The notes: generated from the sequence alone by a model not told the origin. A DNA stretch of 64,000 bases from Herpetosiphon gulosus (GCF_039545135.1 NZ_BAABRU010000004.1:1-64000); one strand, 5' to 3'. Counted from the first letter of the stretch, positions 52,593-62,152 are shown. A program made the numbers and translations.

Positions 52593-54092
52593 TTAGTATT
52601 GATTTGCCGCGCCAATTATCGCAAAAACAACACAGGCAAGAATCATCGCAACCGTGGCAAAAATCAGGCCACGTACCGATTGCGAGCGGCCTTTGATCGA
52701 TTCGCGGGTAGCTTTTAAACTAATGGCCACGATGCTAACAATCAGCGAGACAAACCCTGCAAAGCCACCAAAAAAGCCCATAAAGATGCCAGCATCTCGC
52801 CCCATATCTTCGTAGAAAAAGCCGCTAATCGTCAAGAGCAAACTCAAAAAGCCCATAATTTGCGCGGTTTGGGCCACTCCTGTAGTTTTGGCTTTAGGCA
52901 CGCTCGAAGCTTGCAAGTGATGCGTTGCCGGATGCATCGGCGGCGCTGGTGGGCTAAATGGTTGGGCATAGGTTGGCGGTGGTGGCGGGCTATAGGGCTG
53001 AGCATACGGCTGCGCCACTGGTGGCCCGTAGGGTTGCGAGCCAGTTTGTCCATAGGGCTGGGAACTAGGCTGCCCATACGGCTGGGAACTAGGTTTGCCA
53101 TATGGTTGCGAACCAGTTTGTCCATATGGTTGTGAACTGGGCGGGCCATAGGGCTGTGATGTTGGCCGCATTTGGGCAGACGGAGCATAGCCAACATTTG
53201 GCAAGGCCGCAGTACCTGGGCGCTGGGCCACATACACATCAGCACTGTGTTGCGAAGCATTGGATAAGGCTCGGCGCAAGGCCACCATCGAAGCAAAGCG
53301 TGTTTGCGGATCATGGCTCATCGCCGTCATCAGCACCGAACTAATTGCTTCAGGCACGGCGGCATTAATCGTATGCGCCAACGGTACATTAAATGGCTGA
53401 GCAATTGGATCATGACCAGTCATTAATTGATGCAACAACACGCCCAAGGCATACACATCGGAGCGGGCATCAGTTTGGCCAGTGCCATATTGCTCGGGCG
53501 CTGAGTAGCCCATCGTACCAAAGGCTTGGGTATCTTGCGATTGACCAGGCTTAAACAACCGCGCAATCCCAAAGTCGATCAACTTTACTTGACCTTCGGG
53601 GGTACGCATAATATTGGCTGGCTTCAAATCGCGGAAGATAATTGGTGGGGTGCGGCTATGCAAATAGTGCAGCACCTCGGTTAATGGTTCAGCAAAAGCG
53701 ACCACATCGGCAACGGGCCAGGGCGGCGGACTATTGCGCAAAATCGTTGCCAAGGTTTCGCCTGGCACAAACTCCATCACCAAATACTCCCGCCCGTGGT
53801 CGCTAAAGTGGTCGGTCACGCGTGGCAGATTAGGATGATTCAAACGAGCCAGCAATTTTGCTTCTTCATGAAACGATTTGCGGGCGCGTTCGCGCTCCTC
53901 TTCGGTTTTAAGCAGGGCGGTGCTCATTTCCTTGATCGCGCAATCAATATCAAGGCGCTGATCATAGGCCAAATATACCGCCCCCATGCCGCCCTGCCCA
54001 AGCCGTTGTTTGAGCAAATAGCGATAGCCCAAAATCAACTCGGGGGGCAATGCACCTGTTTTAGAGTTTTCTTCAGATAACAAATCGCTCAT
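52593..54092 (-). CDS. Membrane-anchored Ser/Thr protein kinase
   Basis: A 499-aa Hanks-type kinase. It has the glycine loop GQGGMGAVYLAYD, Lys in DCAIKEM, the catalytic loop IIFRDLKPANIM (the usual HRD is FRD, a substitution that keeps Arg and the catalytic Asp), DFG in LIDFGIARLF and the activation segment FGTMGYSAPEQYG. A Pro/Gln/Tyr-rich linker with SQPYG repeats (about 300-400) leads to C-terminal membrane helices (about 420-497). The ATG at 54092 follows AAGGAT. It probably phosphorylates the FHA partners. Confidence 0.93.
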   Translation of the reverse strand: MSDLLSEENSKTGALPPELILGYRYLLKQRLGQGGMGAVYLAYDQRLDIDCAIKEMSTALLKTEEERERARKSFHEEAKLLARLNHPNLPRVTDHFSDHGREYLVMEFVPGETLATILRNSPPPWPVADVVAFAEPLTEVLHYLHSRTPPIIFRDLKPANIMRTPEGQVKLIDFGIARLFKPGQSQDTQAFGTMGYSAPEQYGTGQTDARSDVYALGVLLHQLMTGHDPIAQPFNVPLAHTINAAVPEAISSVLMTAMSHDPQTRFASMVALRRALSNASQHSADVYVAQRPGTAALPNVGYAPSAQMRPTSQPYGPPSSQPYGQTGSQPYGKPSSQPYGQPSSQPYGQTGSQPYGPPVAQPYAQPYSPPPPPTYAQPFSPPAPPMHPATHHLQASSVPKAKTTGVAQTAQIMGFLSLLLTISGFFYEDMGRDAGIFMGFFGGFAGFVSLIVSIVAISLKATRESIKGRSQSVRGLIFATVAMILACVVFAIIGAANQY

Positions 54093-54125
54093 GGAGAAAA
54101 TCCTTCGTATCAGCAACTCAGCGCG

Positions 54126-54131
54126 ATTATA
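54126..54131 (-). promoter_or_regulatory. Extended -10 promoter of the kinase gene
   Basis: The minus strand reads CGTGCTATAATCGC. TG precedes the TATAAT by one base, making an extended -10, and the -35 is weak. The -10 box is 34 bp from the kinase ATG. Confidence 0.65.
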
Positions 54132-54252
54132 GCACGATGTTGCGCTAAAAAGCGCCCAGAATCGTGACAAAACGATCAGGATGTGATCGTTAGCGTAAGG
54201 CCGTCACAGCATAAGACGCAGACAATCTTTAATTAGTTTCAGCCGCAGGCCA

Positions 54253-55584
54253 CTAGTGCTGCTGGTCGGTGCGTTCTTCCGCCGACAACAACACCACTGT
54301 CACATTATCGCGTGCCCCACGACTATTGGCAATAGCAATCAAGCTGCCACAGCATGCTTGGGGTGATGAAGCTTCAAAGACTGCATCACGCAACTCTTCA
54401 TCCGAAAGCTCGTTGATCAAGCCATCGGAGCAGAGCAAAAGCCAATCGCCTGCCTCAAGCGGCTGCTCGGTCATGTCCGATTCGACCGTGGCTTCTACCC
54501 CGACCGAGCGATAGAGCACATGGCGACGCGGGTGAGTGCGGGCTTGTTCAGGCGTTAGCTCACCAATATCCACCAATCGCGCGACCATGGTGTGATCAAC
54601 CGTGATTTGGGCGATTTGTTGGGTGTGTTCGCTGACCCCTTTACGATTAAAAAGATAGACGCGCGAATCACCAACGCTGCCAATCCAGGCTTTTTCGCCA
54701 ATTACCAAGGCAACGACGACTGTTGTACCCATGCCTCGCAAGGTTGATTTAACTTCAGCTTCACGAAAGATCGTGCTATTGGCTGCGGCAATTGCAGCTC
54801 GCACCACATCACGCCAGCCATCGAAACTGCGATCAACATTGCGGCTATAATCGCGCAGATGATTAACAATTGTTTGACTAGCCAAGGCGCTCGCCCGTTC
54901 GCCGCCTTGAGCACCACCCATGCCATCAGCCACCAAACAACAGATCACTGGCGTGCCATCACGCAAGCGAAACTGCTCGACCAAGGCAGAATCTTGGTTG
55001 ACTGAACGACGAGTACCAACATCGGAAAGCAGGCCAACAGTATAGCGAAGTGTTTGGGACATAGGCTGGACCTTTTCTGCATTAGCCACCAATGGATTAC
55101 CACAGGCAATGCAATAACGTGCATTCACCCGATTGCCCTTACCGCAGCGCGAGCAGCCCAGCGGAAAGCGGCGGGCGGGCGTTAACGTGGTGGTGATGCG
55201 AATAGTTTCACGGCCTTGAGCCAACTGATGACTAACGCTTCCAAGGGCTTTCCGCAACTCTTCAATACTACTGATTGCCTCTTCACGGGTTGCCTCACCA
55301 GTTTGCAGGCGCATCTGCCACCATTCAACGCCAGCATGCACCATCTGTTCCAAGGCTCGCAGGCTAATCTTCTCGCCTTCAAGCTGAATTCGGCGGGGTG
55401 CAGGTAAAACAACTTCTTCATAGTCGATCGGCTCGACTGCCGTAGCTGACACGGGCGTTGTTGATGCTGGCGATGTTGCGACTGAACGCAGCGGAAAGCC
55501 ACAGTAACGGCAAAAACGGGCCGTTTCATCAACAAGGCGCTGACAGCGTGGGCATGGAGCGTCAGTAGGCGTTGCAAGGCTCAT
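54253..55584 (-). CDS. PP2C-family phosphatase with zinc ribbons
   Basis: A 443-aa protein. It has a zinc ribbon (CPRCQRLVDETARFCRYCG), a linker helix, a second ribbon (CSRCGKGNRVNARYCIACG near residue 160) and a PP2C domain (about 200-440). The metal-site motifs are LVADGMGGAQGGERAS, GSVGDSRVYLF, LLLCSDGLINELS and ARDNVTVVLL. It should reverse phosphorylation by the adjacent kinase. The zinc ribbons match those in the FHA protein and the FHA-ABC protein, suggesting a shared partner. GGGAGG precedes the ATG at 55584. Confidence 0.93.
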   Translation of the reverse strand: MSLATPTDAPCPRCQRLVDETARFCRYCGFPLRSVATSPASTTPVSATAVEPIDYEEVVLPAPRRIQLEGEKISLRALEQMVHAGVEWWQMRLQTGEATREEAISSIEELRKALGSVSHQLAQGRETIRITTTLTPARRFPLGCSRCGKGNRVNARYCIACGNPLVANAEKVQPMSQTLRYTVGLLSDVGTRRSVNQDSALVEQFRLRDGTPVICCLVADGMGGAQGGERASALASQTIVNHLRDYSRNVDRSFDGWRDVVRAAIAAANSTIFREAEVKSTLRGMGTTVVVALVIGEKAWIGSVGDSRVYLFNRKGVSEHTQQIAQITVDHTMVARLVDIGELTPEQARTHPRRHVLYRSVGVEATVESDMTEQPLEAGDWLLLCSDGLINELSDEELRDAVFEASSPQACCGSLIAIANSRGARDNVTVVLLSAEERTDQQH

Positions 55585-55634
55585 TCGAGCAACCTCCCAT
55601 TCGGCAGGAACGGTTGTGGTCTGGAGCAGTATGC

Positions 55635-55676
55635 TATAATGCGCGTGTTTGAGTCTGCTCACATGCTGCGATTATA
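55635..55676. promoter_or_regulatory. Face-to-face extended -10 promoters
   Basis: TATAAT occurs on the plus strand at 55635-55640 (ATGCTATAAT) and on the minus strand at 55671-55676 (GTGCTATAAT). Both have TGC directly before the box. They point toward each other across about 30 bp, so transcripts toward the FHA-ABC gene (plus) and the phosphatase gene (minus) would overlap at their 5' ends. Confidence 0.6.
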
Positions 55677-55748
55677 GCACAGCCCTTCATCCATGCCACT
55701 AGATAGCGCTAATTTCGTTGCATGAAGCTTGGCATTTAAGGGGGAATG

Positions 55749-58385
55749 ATGACACGCTGTATCCACTGCGGTGCTGCCATTCAGCCTAATACGAAGTTTT
55801 GCCCAAGTTGCGGTAAATCGCAACAGGCCGCACCCAATCAAGCTAACCCCGCCTTAGGCGGTGGGGCCACAACCATCCTACATTCATCGATGGCATTTTT
55901 AGAGGTGCAAGAAACTGGTCAGGCACCCCGTCAAATTCCACTCGCTAATCAACCAGTGACCTTTGGCCGCAAGCCCGATAACGATATTATTGCGTCATCG
56001 CGCTTTGTGTCGTCGAACCATGCGCGGATCGAGCCAGACGGCCAACGCCACGTCATTATCGATCTTGGTAGCACCAATGGCTTGCTCTTTCAAAGCCAAC
56101 GTGTGCCCCGCCATAGTTTTAACGATGGCGATTCGGTACGGATTGGCGATCCGGTTACTGGGAACTTTGTAACCCTAACGTATCGCAATCAAAAGGTTGC
56201 CACGCCGCCCGCCGAAGCTGGCCACGTTAGCCGCTTTGATTTGAGCAATAAGCCTGCCGTGACGATTGGCCGCGAAGGCTCAGCCCTCAATTTGCCCAAT
56301 CCCCAAGTGTCACGTAACCATGCCGAAATTCGCGCCATCCAAGGTGGCCACGAGGTTCGCGATCTTGGCAGCACCAACGGCACGTTCGTCAATGGTAATC
56401 GAATCACGACAACCCGCCTAAATCGCGGCGATGTGATTCAAATTGGGCCATTCAAACTGGTCTACGACGGCACTTCGCTTGATCAATTTGATCAACGGGG
56501 CGCATTGCGAATCGATGCCCATTCATTGGTACGCTTGGTCGGCGGCAATCGAGTTATTCTGAATAATGTTTCGCTGGTAATCGAACCACGCGAATTTATT
56601 GCCTTGGTTGGTGGCTCAGGCGCTGGCAAATCAACCCTGATGGGTGCACTATCGGGCTACAATCGTGCCAACAAAGGCGCGGTGTTGGTCAATGGCGACG
56701 ACTATTATGCCAACTTCGATGCCTACCGCGCCATTTTGGGCTATGTGCCGCAAGATGATATTTTGCACAGCAGCTTGCCAGTTGATGTAGCTTTGCGCTA
56801 TACCGCTAAGCTCCGTTTGCCCGCCGACACTGCCAGCAGCGAAATCGAAGCGCGGATCGATCGGGTGCTCAAAGATGTTGAGATGAGCGCCCATCGTGGC
56901 AAGCAAGTTAATCAACTTTCTGGTGGCCAGCGCAAACGGGTGTCAATTAGTTCGGAGCTTTTGGCCGACCCCAGCCTGTTCTTTCTCGATGAGCCAACCT
57001 CGGGGCTAGACCCGGGCCTCGAAAAGAAGATGATGTATACCTTGCGCCAATTGGCTGATTCAGGGCGCACAATTGTGTTGGTAACTCACGCCACCGCCAA
57101 TATCACCCAATGCGATCATGTGGTGTTTATGGCCGATGGGCGCATGGTTTGGTTTGGGCCGCCCAGCGAGGCCTTAACCTTCTTCAATGTAACTTCGGGC
57201 GATTTTGCCGATATCTACACCAAACTTGAGGGCGATGCTGACCCGAATCATCCTTTAACTACAACTGAGTTGAAGCAAGAATTCGAAACGTGGCGGCAAC
57301 ATAATAATCAAGTGCGCCAAGCACCACGACTCTCTGAGCTGTGGGAAATTCGTTTCCGCAACTCCGAGGCCTATCGCAAATATGTTTGGGAACGGCTGCA
57401 ACGTGCGCCGCAAGTGCCAGTTATGACCCCACCGCAAGCGCCAATTCCCCAAGCTGCGGTGCCTGGAGCCTATCCCAACCAAGTCAGCGTCTCGATTCCT
57501 ACCTCGGCGGCTCCTGCTGGCCGACCCAAACCGCCGCCCGTTTCGGCCATGCGCCAGTTTGGGATTATGACACGGCGTTATTTGCGCTTGATCGCCGCCG
57601 ATAAACGCAACCTTGGGATTTTATTGTTGCAAGCTCCGATTATTGGTATGATTTTGCTGTTGGTGGCCAAAGAAGATGCCTTCCGCCGCCCCAATTCGGC
57701 TGATGCACGTATGGTTCCGTTCTTGTTGGGCGCGATTGCAGTGTGGTTTGGCATTTTGAATTCAGCCCGCGAAATCACCAAGGAAGGCCCAATTTATCGC
57801 CGTGAACGTTTGGCCAACCTTAAAATCGTACCTTATTTAGGCTCGAAAGTTCTGGTGCTAGCTGGCTTATGTCTCATTCAAAGCATTATTTTGATGGTCA
57901 TTCTGGGCACAAAGGTCGATTTTGATCTTGGGCTGGAGGTACCATTTGGGGTTTGGGGTGGCTTTTTGGTCACAACCTTCCTCACATCGCTCACAGGCTT
58001 AGGCGTTGGCTTGTTGATTTCGGCCTCAGCTAGCTCATCGGATAAAGCCATGAGCATCATTCCCTTTGCGCTAATTCCGCAGATTGTGTTTGCTTTGGCC
58101 TTGCTGCCCTTGCCTGCGGCCTTGGCTCCAGTTTCATTCTTGGTTGGCAGCCGCTGGGCCATGCAAGCCTATGGCTCGATCGGCGGTTTGGGTGAGCCAT
58201 TCGACCCAGGCAAATGTCGCGCTGGCCAAATTCCTAGCCCCAGCACCTGTGAGGTGTTTCCAACTGTGGGCTACGACGATAGTGCTGGCTATATTTTCCT
58301 GACTTGGTTTATTTTGATTGGCTACACCATGGCTTGTTTGGCAATCACGGCTTGGTTGCTCAAACGCCGTGATAAGGAAGCCTAG
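55749..58385 (+). CDS. FHA-FHA-ABC transporter (ABC-2/ABCG-like)
   Basis: An 878-aa fusion. It has a zinc ribbon (CIHCGAAIQPNTKFCPSCG), a first FHA domain (about 55-135; VTFGRKPDNDIIASSRFVSS), a second FHA domain (about 155-235; VSRNHAEI, DLGSTNGTFVNG), an ATPase domain (about 250-480; GGSGAGKSTLMGALSG, LSGGQRKRV, FFLDEPTSGLDPG), a Pro-rich linker and a C-terminal ABC-2 membrane domain with about six helices (about 615-870). It resembles half-size ABCG exporters gated by phospho-binding domains. ATG 55749 is chosen over 55746 for spacing from GGGGA. Confidence 0.93.
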   Translation: MTRCIHCGAAIQPNTKFCPSCGKSQQAAPNQANPALGGGATTILHSSMAFLEVQETGQAPRQIPLANQPVTFGRKPDNDIIASSRFVSSNHARIEPDGQRHVIIDLGSTNGLLFQSQRVPRHSFNDGDSVRIGDPVTGNFVTLTYRNQKVATPPAEAGHVSRFDLSNKPAVTIGREGSALNLPNPQVSRNHAEIRAIQGGHEVRDLGSTNGTFVNGNRITTTRLNRGDVIQIGPFKLVYDGTSLDQFDQRGALRIDAHSLVRLVGGNRVILNNVSLVIEPREFIALVGGSGAGKSTLMGALSGYNRANKGAVLVNGDDYYANFDAYRAILGYVPQDDILHSSLPVDVALRYTAKLRLPADTASSEIEARIDRVLKDVEMSAHRGKQVNQLSGGQRKRVSISSELLADPSLFFLDEPTSGLDPGLEKKMMYTLRQLADSGRTIVLVTHATANITQCDHVVFMADGRMVWFGPPSEALTFFNVTSGDFADIYTKLEGDADPNHPLTTTELKQEFETWRQHNNQVRQAPRLSELWEIRFRNSEAYRKYVWERLQRAPQVPVMTPPQAPIPQAAVPGAYPNQVSVSIPTSAAPAGRPKPPPVSAMRQFGIMTRRYLRLIAADKRNLGILLLQAPIIGMILLLVAKEDAFRRPNSADARMVPFLLGAIAVWFGILNSAREITKEGPIYRRERLANLKIVPYLGSKVLVLAGLCLIQSIILMVILGTKVDFDLGLEVPFGVWGGFLVTTFLTSLTGLGVGLLISASASSSDKAMSIIPFALIPQIVFALALLPLPAALAPVSFLVGSRWAMQAYGSIGGLGEPFDPGKCRAGQIPSPSTCEVFPTVGYDDSAGYIFLTWFILIGYTMACLAITAWLLKRRDKEA

Positions 58386-58387
58386 TT

Positions 58388-60037
58388 GTGAGCCAAAGTG
58401 AGCCAATTCAATGGAATGCCGTAGCCTTGCAAGCGCTCCAGGTCGAAGGCGTAAACGAGCGTTGGAATGCAGTCCAAGAGCAGTTGCACCCAATTCTGGT
58501 CGCGCTCAGTGAGCAACTTGATAGCGCTGCAGCCCGCCAATTTCCCAACACTTGGGGTTTGTACGAAGTTAGTGCCAAAACCGTTAGAGCGGTCAATCGT
58601 GGCCGCCAACGTGATCCAATCGACGATTATCATGTGGTAATCGACCGACCACCACGCGGCTGCCATATTTATCTCGGGGTTAGCGGCAGTGAAGAACGGA
58701 TTTTGGTTGGAATTCAATTGTGGAATAAGCGCAAGCGTGAATTAGCAGCGGTTTGGGATCGTGGGCGGGTGCTGTGGGAGCCGTTAATTCGCAGTTTGCC
58801 CGATGTGCGCTATACCCGTGGCGAGCATGCTGAGCAACAACTTTGGCTCGATGATTATCTGGCCAATCGCAGTAGCAATTATCTTTGGGCGGGCTGGAGC
58901 TACCCTTGGCAGCAAGCGCTAGATGATAGCCAACAATTTAATCTGCAATTGATCAACCATATGTTGGCCTTGCTACCGCTCAATGAAGCAATTATGGAAA
59001 TTGCCGAAGAGGAGTGGGAATTACCACCAAGCCATCTTCGCGAAGCCCGCCAAAGTTATGCCACGGGTTTCAATAGCCCAAGTATCGAAGAAATTAGCGC
59101 TAGCATTCGCCAACGGGGCTTTATCTATCCCGATGCTGTGCTGCGTTCGTATCACATTGCCCTGCAAACCAAGCCCTTGGTGATTTTGCCTGGAATTTCG
59201 GGCACAGGCAAAACCCGTTTGACTCGTGTCTATGCTGATGCAGTGCATCAAATCGCGCCGCACAGCGATAATCCCTATTATTTGGCGGTGGCCGTGCAGC
59301 CCGATTGGCATAATGCCCGCGATCTGCTGGGTTATTTCAATGCCTTGACCCAAACCTTCCAGCCAACTCCAACCTTGCGTTTGTTACTGCGAGCCAGCGC
59401 TGATCCAGCTAATCCCTATTTTCTCTGCCTTGATGAGCTGAATTTGGCGCGGCCTGAATATTATTTAGCGCCAATTTTGAGTGCGCTCGAAACCGCCGAA
59501 CATCTAATCGATTTGGGTATTCCCCAAGAAGTTGCCCAAACCGTTGATGGCGAGAGCGTGCGCAATCCACTGCGTTTGCCATTAAATGTGCATATCATCG
59601 GCACAGTCAATGTTGATGAAAGCACCTTTACGCTCAGCGACAAACTGCTTGATCGAGCAAACGTGATCGAACTGACCGAGGTCGATTTAGCCGCATGGCG
59701 AGCCAGCTATCGCCGTCCGTTTAATCTGACAGCATGGCAATTATTGCTTGAATTACAACCAATCTTGGCCAGCCTTGGGCATCCATTTGGCTATCGCACG
59801 GTCGAAGAGATTGGGCGCTATTTGGAAGGCGCCGAGGGGATTATGCCGCTCAACACAGCCCTCGATTTACAAATTAAGCAAAAATTATTGCCCAAATTGC
59901 GGGGTGATGATAGCCCACGCTTTCGCAATGGCTTGCGCAGTTTGGCCCAATTGTTTGCTGCATATCCCCAATCGCAAACCAAAATTCAGGCCATGCTCGA
60001 ACGACTCGATCGCGAGGGCTTTGCTGATTTTTATTAA
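58388..60037 (+). CDS. McrB-like AAA+ ATPase
   Basis: A 549-aa protein. The N-terminal domain of about 230 aa is of unknown type (YHVVIDRPPRGCHIYLGVSG). The AAA+ domain (about 235-500) has Walker A ILPGISGTGKTRLTR, the Walker B-like FLCLDELNLARPEYYLAPIL and the sensor motif HIIGTVNVDESTFTLSDKLL, matching the McrB GTPase/ATPase branch. In restriction systems McrB works with McrC, but no McrC gene follows here, and the gene starts (GTG) 2 bp after the FHA-ABC stop. A role in that signalling/transport unit is thus more likely than restriction. Confidence 0.85.
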   Translation: MSQSEPIQWNAVALQALQVEGVNERWNAVQEQLHPILVALSEQLDSAAARQFPNTWGLYEVSAKTVRAVNRGRQRDPIDDYHVVIDRPPRGCHIYLGVSGSEERILVGIQLWNKRKRELAAVWDRGRVLWEPLIRSLPDVRYTRGEHAEQQLWLDDYLANRSSNYLWAGWSYPWQQALDDSQQFNLQLINHMLALLPLNEAIMEIAEEEWELPPSHLREARQSYATGFNSPSIEEISASIRQRGFIYPDAVLRSYHIALQTKPLVILPGISGTGKTRLTRVYADAVHQIAPHSDNPYYLAVAVQPDWHNARDLLGYFNALTQTFQPTPTLRLLLRASADPANPYFLCLDELNLARPEYYLAPILSALETAEHLIDLGIPQEVAQTVDGESVRNPLRLPLNVHIIGTVNVDESTFTLSDKLLDRANVIELTEVDLAAWRASYRRPFNLTAWQLLLELQPILASLGHPFGYRTVEEIGRYLEGAEGIMPLNTALDLQIKQKLLPKLRGDDSPRFRNGLRSLAQLFAAYPQSQTKIQAMLERLDREGFADFY

Positions 60038-60080
60038 ATGAGGGGTCAGGGGCTAGGGCTTAGGATTCAGGGAGAAAGAA

Positions 60081-60106
60081 TATAGAACATAGAGCATAGA
60101 ACATAG
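60081..60106. repeat. CATAGA-type short intergenic repeat, copy 2
   Basis: The unit order TATAGAACATAGAGCATAGA then ACATAG matches the reverse complement of 549-577 and the sequence at 62134-62158. Confidence 0.6.
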
Positions 60107-60207
60107 GTAGAATATAGGCATTGAGGGTTGAGGTCGGGAATCGCCAATCTTTCGTTTCAGCAAGGAACCACTATTTCCCATCAATTGCAATTTATTGGGA
60201 TTGCGTT

Positions 60208-60308
60208 CCCTCACCCCTAGCCCCGCTCCCACTGCGGCAGGAGCGGGGAGACCCATGGAGCGGTTCCCCCTCGCCTGCTTGGCGGGAGAGGGGGCTAGGG
60301 GGTGAGGG
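60208..60308. repeat. GC-rich dispersed repeat, copy D
   Basis: It starts CCCTCACCCCTAGCCCCGC and ends GGGGGCTAGGGGGTGAGGG, a long imperfect inverted repeat, with the internal GAGCGGTTCCCCCTCGCCTG segment shared with copy B. Confidence 0.85.
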
Positions 60309-60406
60309 AATAAAACGCTATTTTTAGATATAGGAATTGGTAGCAAGCGTCGGAACATCCTTCGTGGTTAAATCTAGACTATTAACTTATAGCTCATTAA
60401 GGCATT

Positions 60407-61552
60407 ATGACAAAACGTTTAGGAATTCTTGGTGGCGGCCAATTGGCGCGGATGTTGGTGCAAGCGGCGATTCCCTTGGGAATTGAAACCGTGGTTTTAG
60501 CCAACCGCAACGACGAGCCAGCGGCATTAGTCAGCAAAGCGGTGGTTGGCGAGTGGAATGATCGAGCCTTGCTTGATCAATTTGCTCAAGCGGTTGATGT
60601 AGTGGTACTCGAAAACGAGTTTATTGGCTCGGAAAAATTGGCCTACCTTGCCAGCAAAGGCGTGCAACTCGTGCCCGATCAAGCAACCCTTGGCTTGATC
60701 GAGGATAAAGCCCAACAAAAATTAACTTTGGCTGCCGCAGGCTTGCCTGTACCAGCCTTGGCTCTGATCGAATCGTTGGACGATGTGGCGGCCTTTGGCG
60801 CTGAACATGGCTTTCCGTTGATGTTGAAAACGCGGCGCAACGGCTATGATGGGCGCGGCACGGCCAAAATTCGCAGCGCCGAAGAGATTGGCAGCGCTTG
60901 TAGCTCATTGGGTTTTCCCGAAAATCCAGTGTTTGTTGAGGCGTGGGTTCCCTTCGAAGCCGAGTTGGCGACCTTAATTATTCGCTCAGTCAGCGGAGAA
61001 CAATGTGTTTATCCAGTAATCGAAACCTATCAGCCAAGCGGTGTTTGTCGGGTGGTACGTGCGCCAGCACCCTTCTCAACGGCAATCCAGCAACAAGCCA
61101 GCGAGGTGGCGCAGGCGACGGCAGCAGCACTCGGTGGCTTAGGCATCTTGGCGGTTGAAATGTTTCTGAACAGCAAGGGCCAAATTTTGGTCAACGAGCT
61201 AGCGCCTCGCCCGCACAACACTGGGCACTATTCAATCGAGGGTTGTTATTGCTCTCAATTTGAAAATACGATTCGCGCAGCGTTGGGCTGGCCGTTGGGC
61301 GATCCTCAGTTGCGCCACCAAAGCGCGGTGATGGTCAATGTGCTTGCGCCAACCACCCGACCCTTGGAAAGCAGCTTGATTCAAACCGCGCTCAAACCGC
61401 AGGTGCATGTGCATTGGTATGATAAACGCAGCGCCAAGCCAGGCCGTAAAATTGGCCATATCACCGCTGTAGGAGCCGAATCAAGCGAGGTCGAAGCGCG
61501 TGCCCAAGCCGCCGTCGATCAGTTAGAACGAGTTTTAGCTGAACCCGTATAA
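60407..61552 (+). CDS. purK: 5-(carboxyamino)imidazole ribonucleotide synthase
   Basis: A 381-aa ATP-grasp enzyme of purine synthesis that makes N5-CAIR from AIR, bicarbonate and ATP. It has an N-terminal Rossmann segment LGILGGGQLARMLVQAA, ATP-grasp motifs PLMLKTRRNGYDGRGT and VEAWVPFEAELATLIIRS, the metal site VEMFLNSKGQILVNELAPRP, and HNTGHYSIEGC. Length and order fit the family. It is followed 97 bp later by purE, its usual partner. Confidence 0.96.
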   Translation: MTKRLGILGGGQLARMLVQAAIPLGIETVVLANRNDEPAALVSKAVVGEWNDRALLDQFAQAVDVVVLENEFIGSEKLAYLASKGVQLVPDQATLGLIEDKAQQKLTLAAAGLPVPALALIESLDDVAAFGAEHGFPLMLKTRRNGYDGRGTAKIRSAEEIGSACSSLGFPENPVFVEAWVPFEAELATLIIRSVSGEQCVYPVIETYQPSGVCRVVRAPAPFSTAIQQQASEVAQATAAALGGLGILAVEMFLNSKGQILVNELAPRPHNTGHYSIEGCYCSQFENTIRAALGWPLGDPQLRHQSAVMVNVLAPTTRPLESSLIQTALKPQVHVHWYDKRSAKPGRKIGHITAVGAESSEVEARAQAAVDQLERVLAEPV

Positions 61553-61648
61553 TTAAGCAAACAATCCCACATGTCAGGCCAATCGGGAGTTGCAATGGTG
61601 CACCCCGATCAACGCTTGGCATTTTTAATTTCACGCCAAAGGAGCATT

Positions 61649-62152
61649 ATGTCAGCCGTTGTTGGAATTGTGATGGGCAGTGATTCGGATTTAGCGACCA
61701 TGCAGGCAGCCGCCACTATTTGCCAAGAATTTGGCATTGCCTATGAAATGCGGGTGGTTTCGGCGCACCGCACGCCTGCTTTGATGGCCGAGTATGGCCA
61801 AACCGCCCATGAACGTGGCCTCAAGGTGATCATTGCTGGGGCGGGCGGGGCTGCTCACTTACCGGGCATGTTGGCAGCCTACACGCCCTTGCCAGTAATT
61901 GGTGTGCCCGTGCCAATCGGTCATCTCCAAGGCGTTGATGCCTTGATGTCAATTGTGCAAATGCCTGGTGGCGTGCCGGTTGCCACCGTCGCGATTGGTC
62001 AAGCCAAAAATGCAGGTTTATTGGCAATTCAAATTTTGGCAACCGCCGATGCCACCTTACAAGCCAAATTGATTGAATACAAACAAACCATGGCCGCCGA
62101 ATCGCAAGCCAAAAACACACGGCTTCAGTCAAAGATAGAGCATAGAACATAG
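61649..62152 (+). CDS. purE: N5-carboxyaminoimidazole ribonucleotide mutase
   Basis: A 167-aa class I PurE that converts N5-CAIR to CAIR. It has [17 protein letters not shown], the active-site [16 protein letters not shown], the [20 protein letters not shown] loop and the [26 protein letters not shown] segments, split here for length. AAAGGAG precedes the ATG at 61649. The last residues (KIEHRT) and the stop codon come from a CATAGA-type repeat (62134-62158), so the natural C-terminus has probably been replaced by repeat sequence. Confidence 0.95.
   Translation: MSAVVGIVMGSDSDLATMQAAATICQEFGIAYEMRVVSAHRTPALMAEYGQTAHERGLKVIIAGAGGAAHLPGMLAAYTPLPVIGVPVPIGHLQGVDALMSIVQMPGGVPVATVAIGQAKNAGLLAIQILATADATLQAKLIEYKQTMAAESQAKNTRLQSKIEHRT

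Larger units (their letters stand above)
60038..60406. other. Intergenic region with repeat copy D
   Basis: This gap of about 370 bp holds a GGGGTCAGGGGCTAGGGCTT stretch (60042-60062), the CATAGA-type repeat (60081-60106) and the GC-rich repeat copy D (60208-60308). It is otherwise empty of genes. Confidence 0.7.

Noticed and set aside
58388..60037. McrBC restriction system
   Set aside because: No McrC-type PD-(D/E)xK gene follows, and the N-terminal domain does not look like a methyl-DNA reader. The McrB-like fold alone does not establish restriction.
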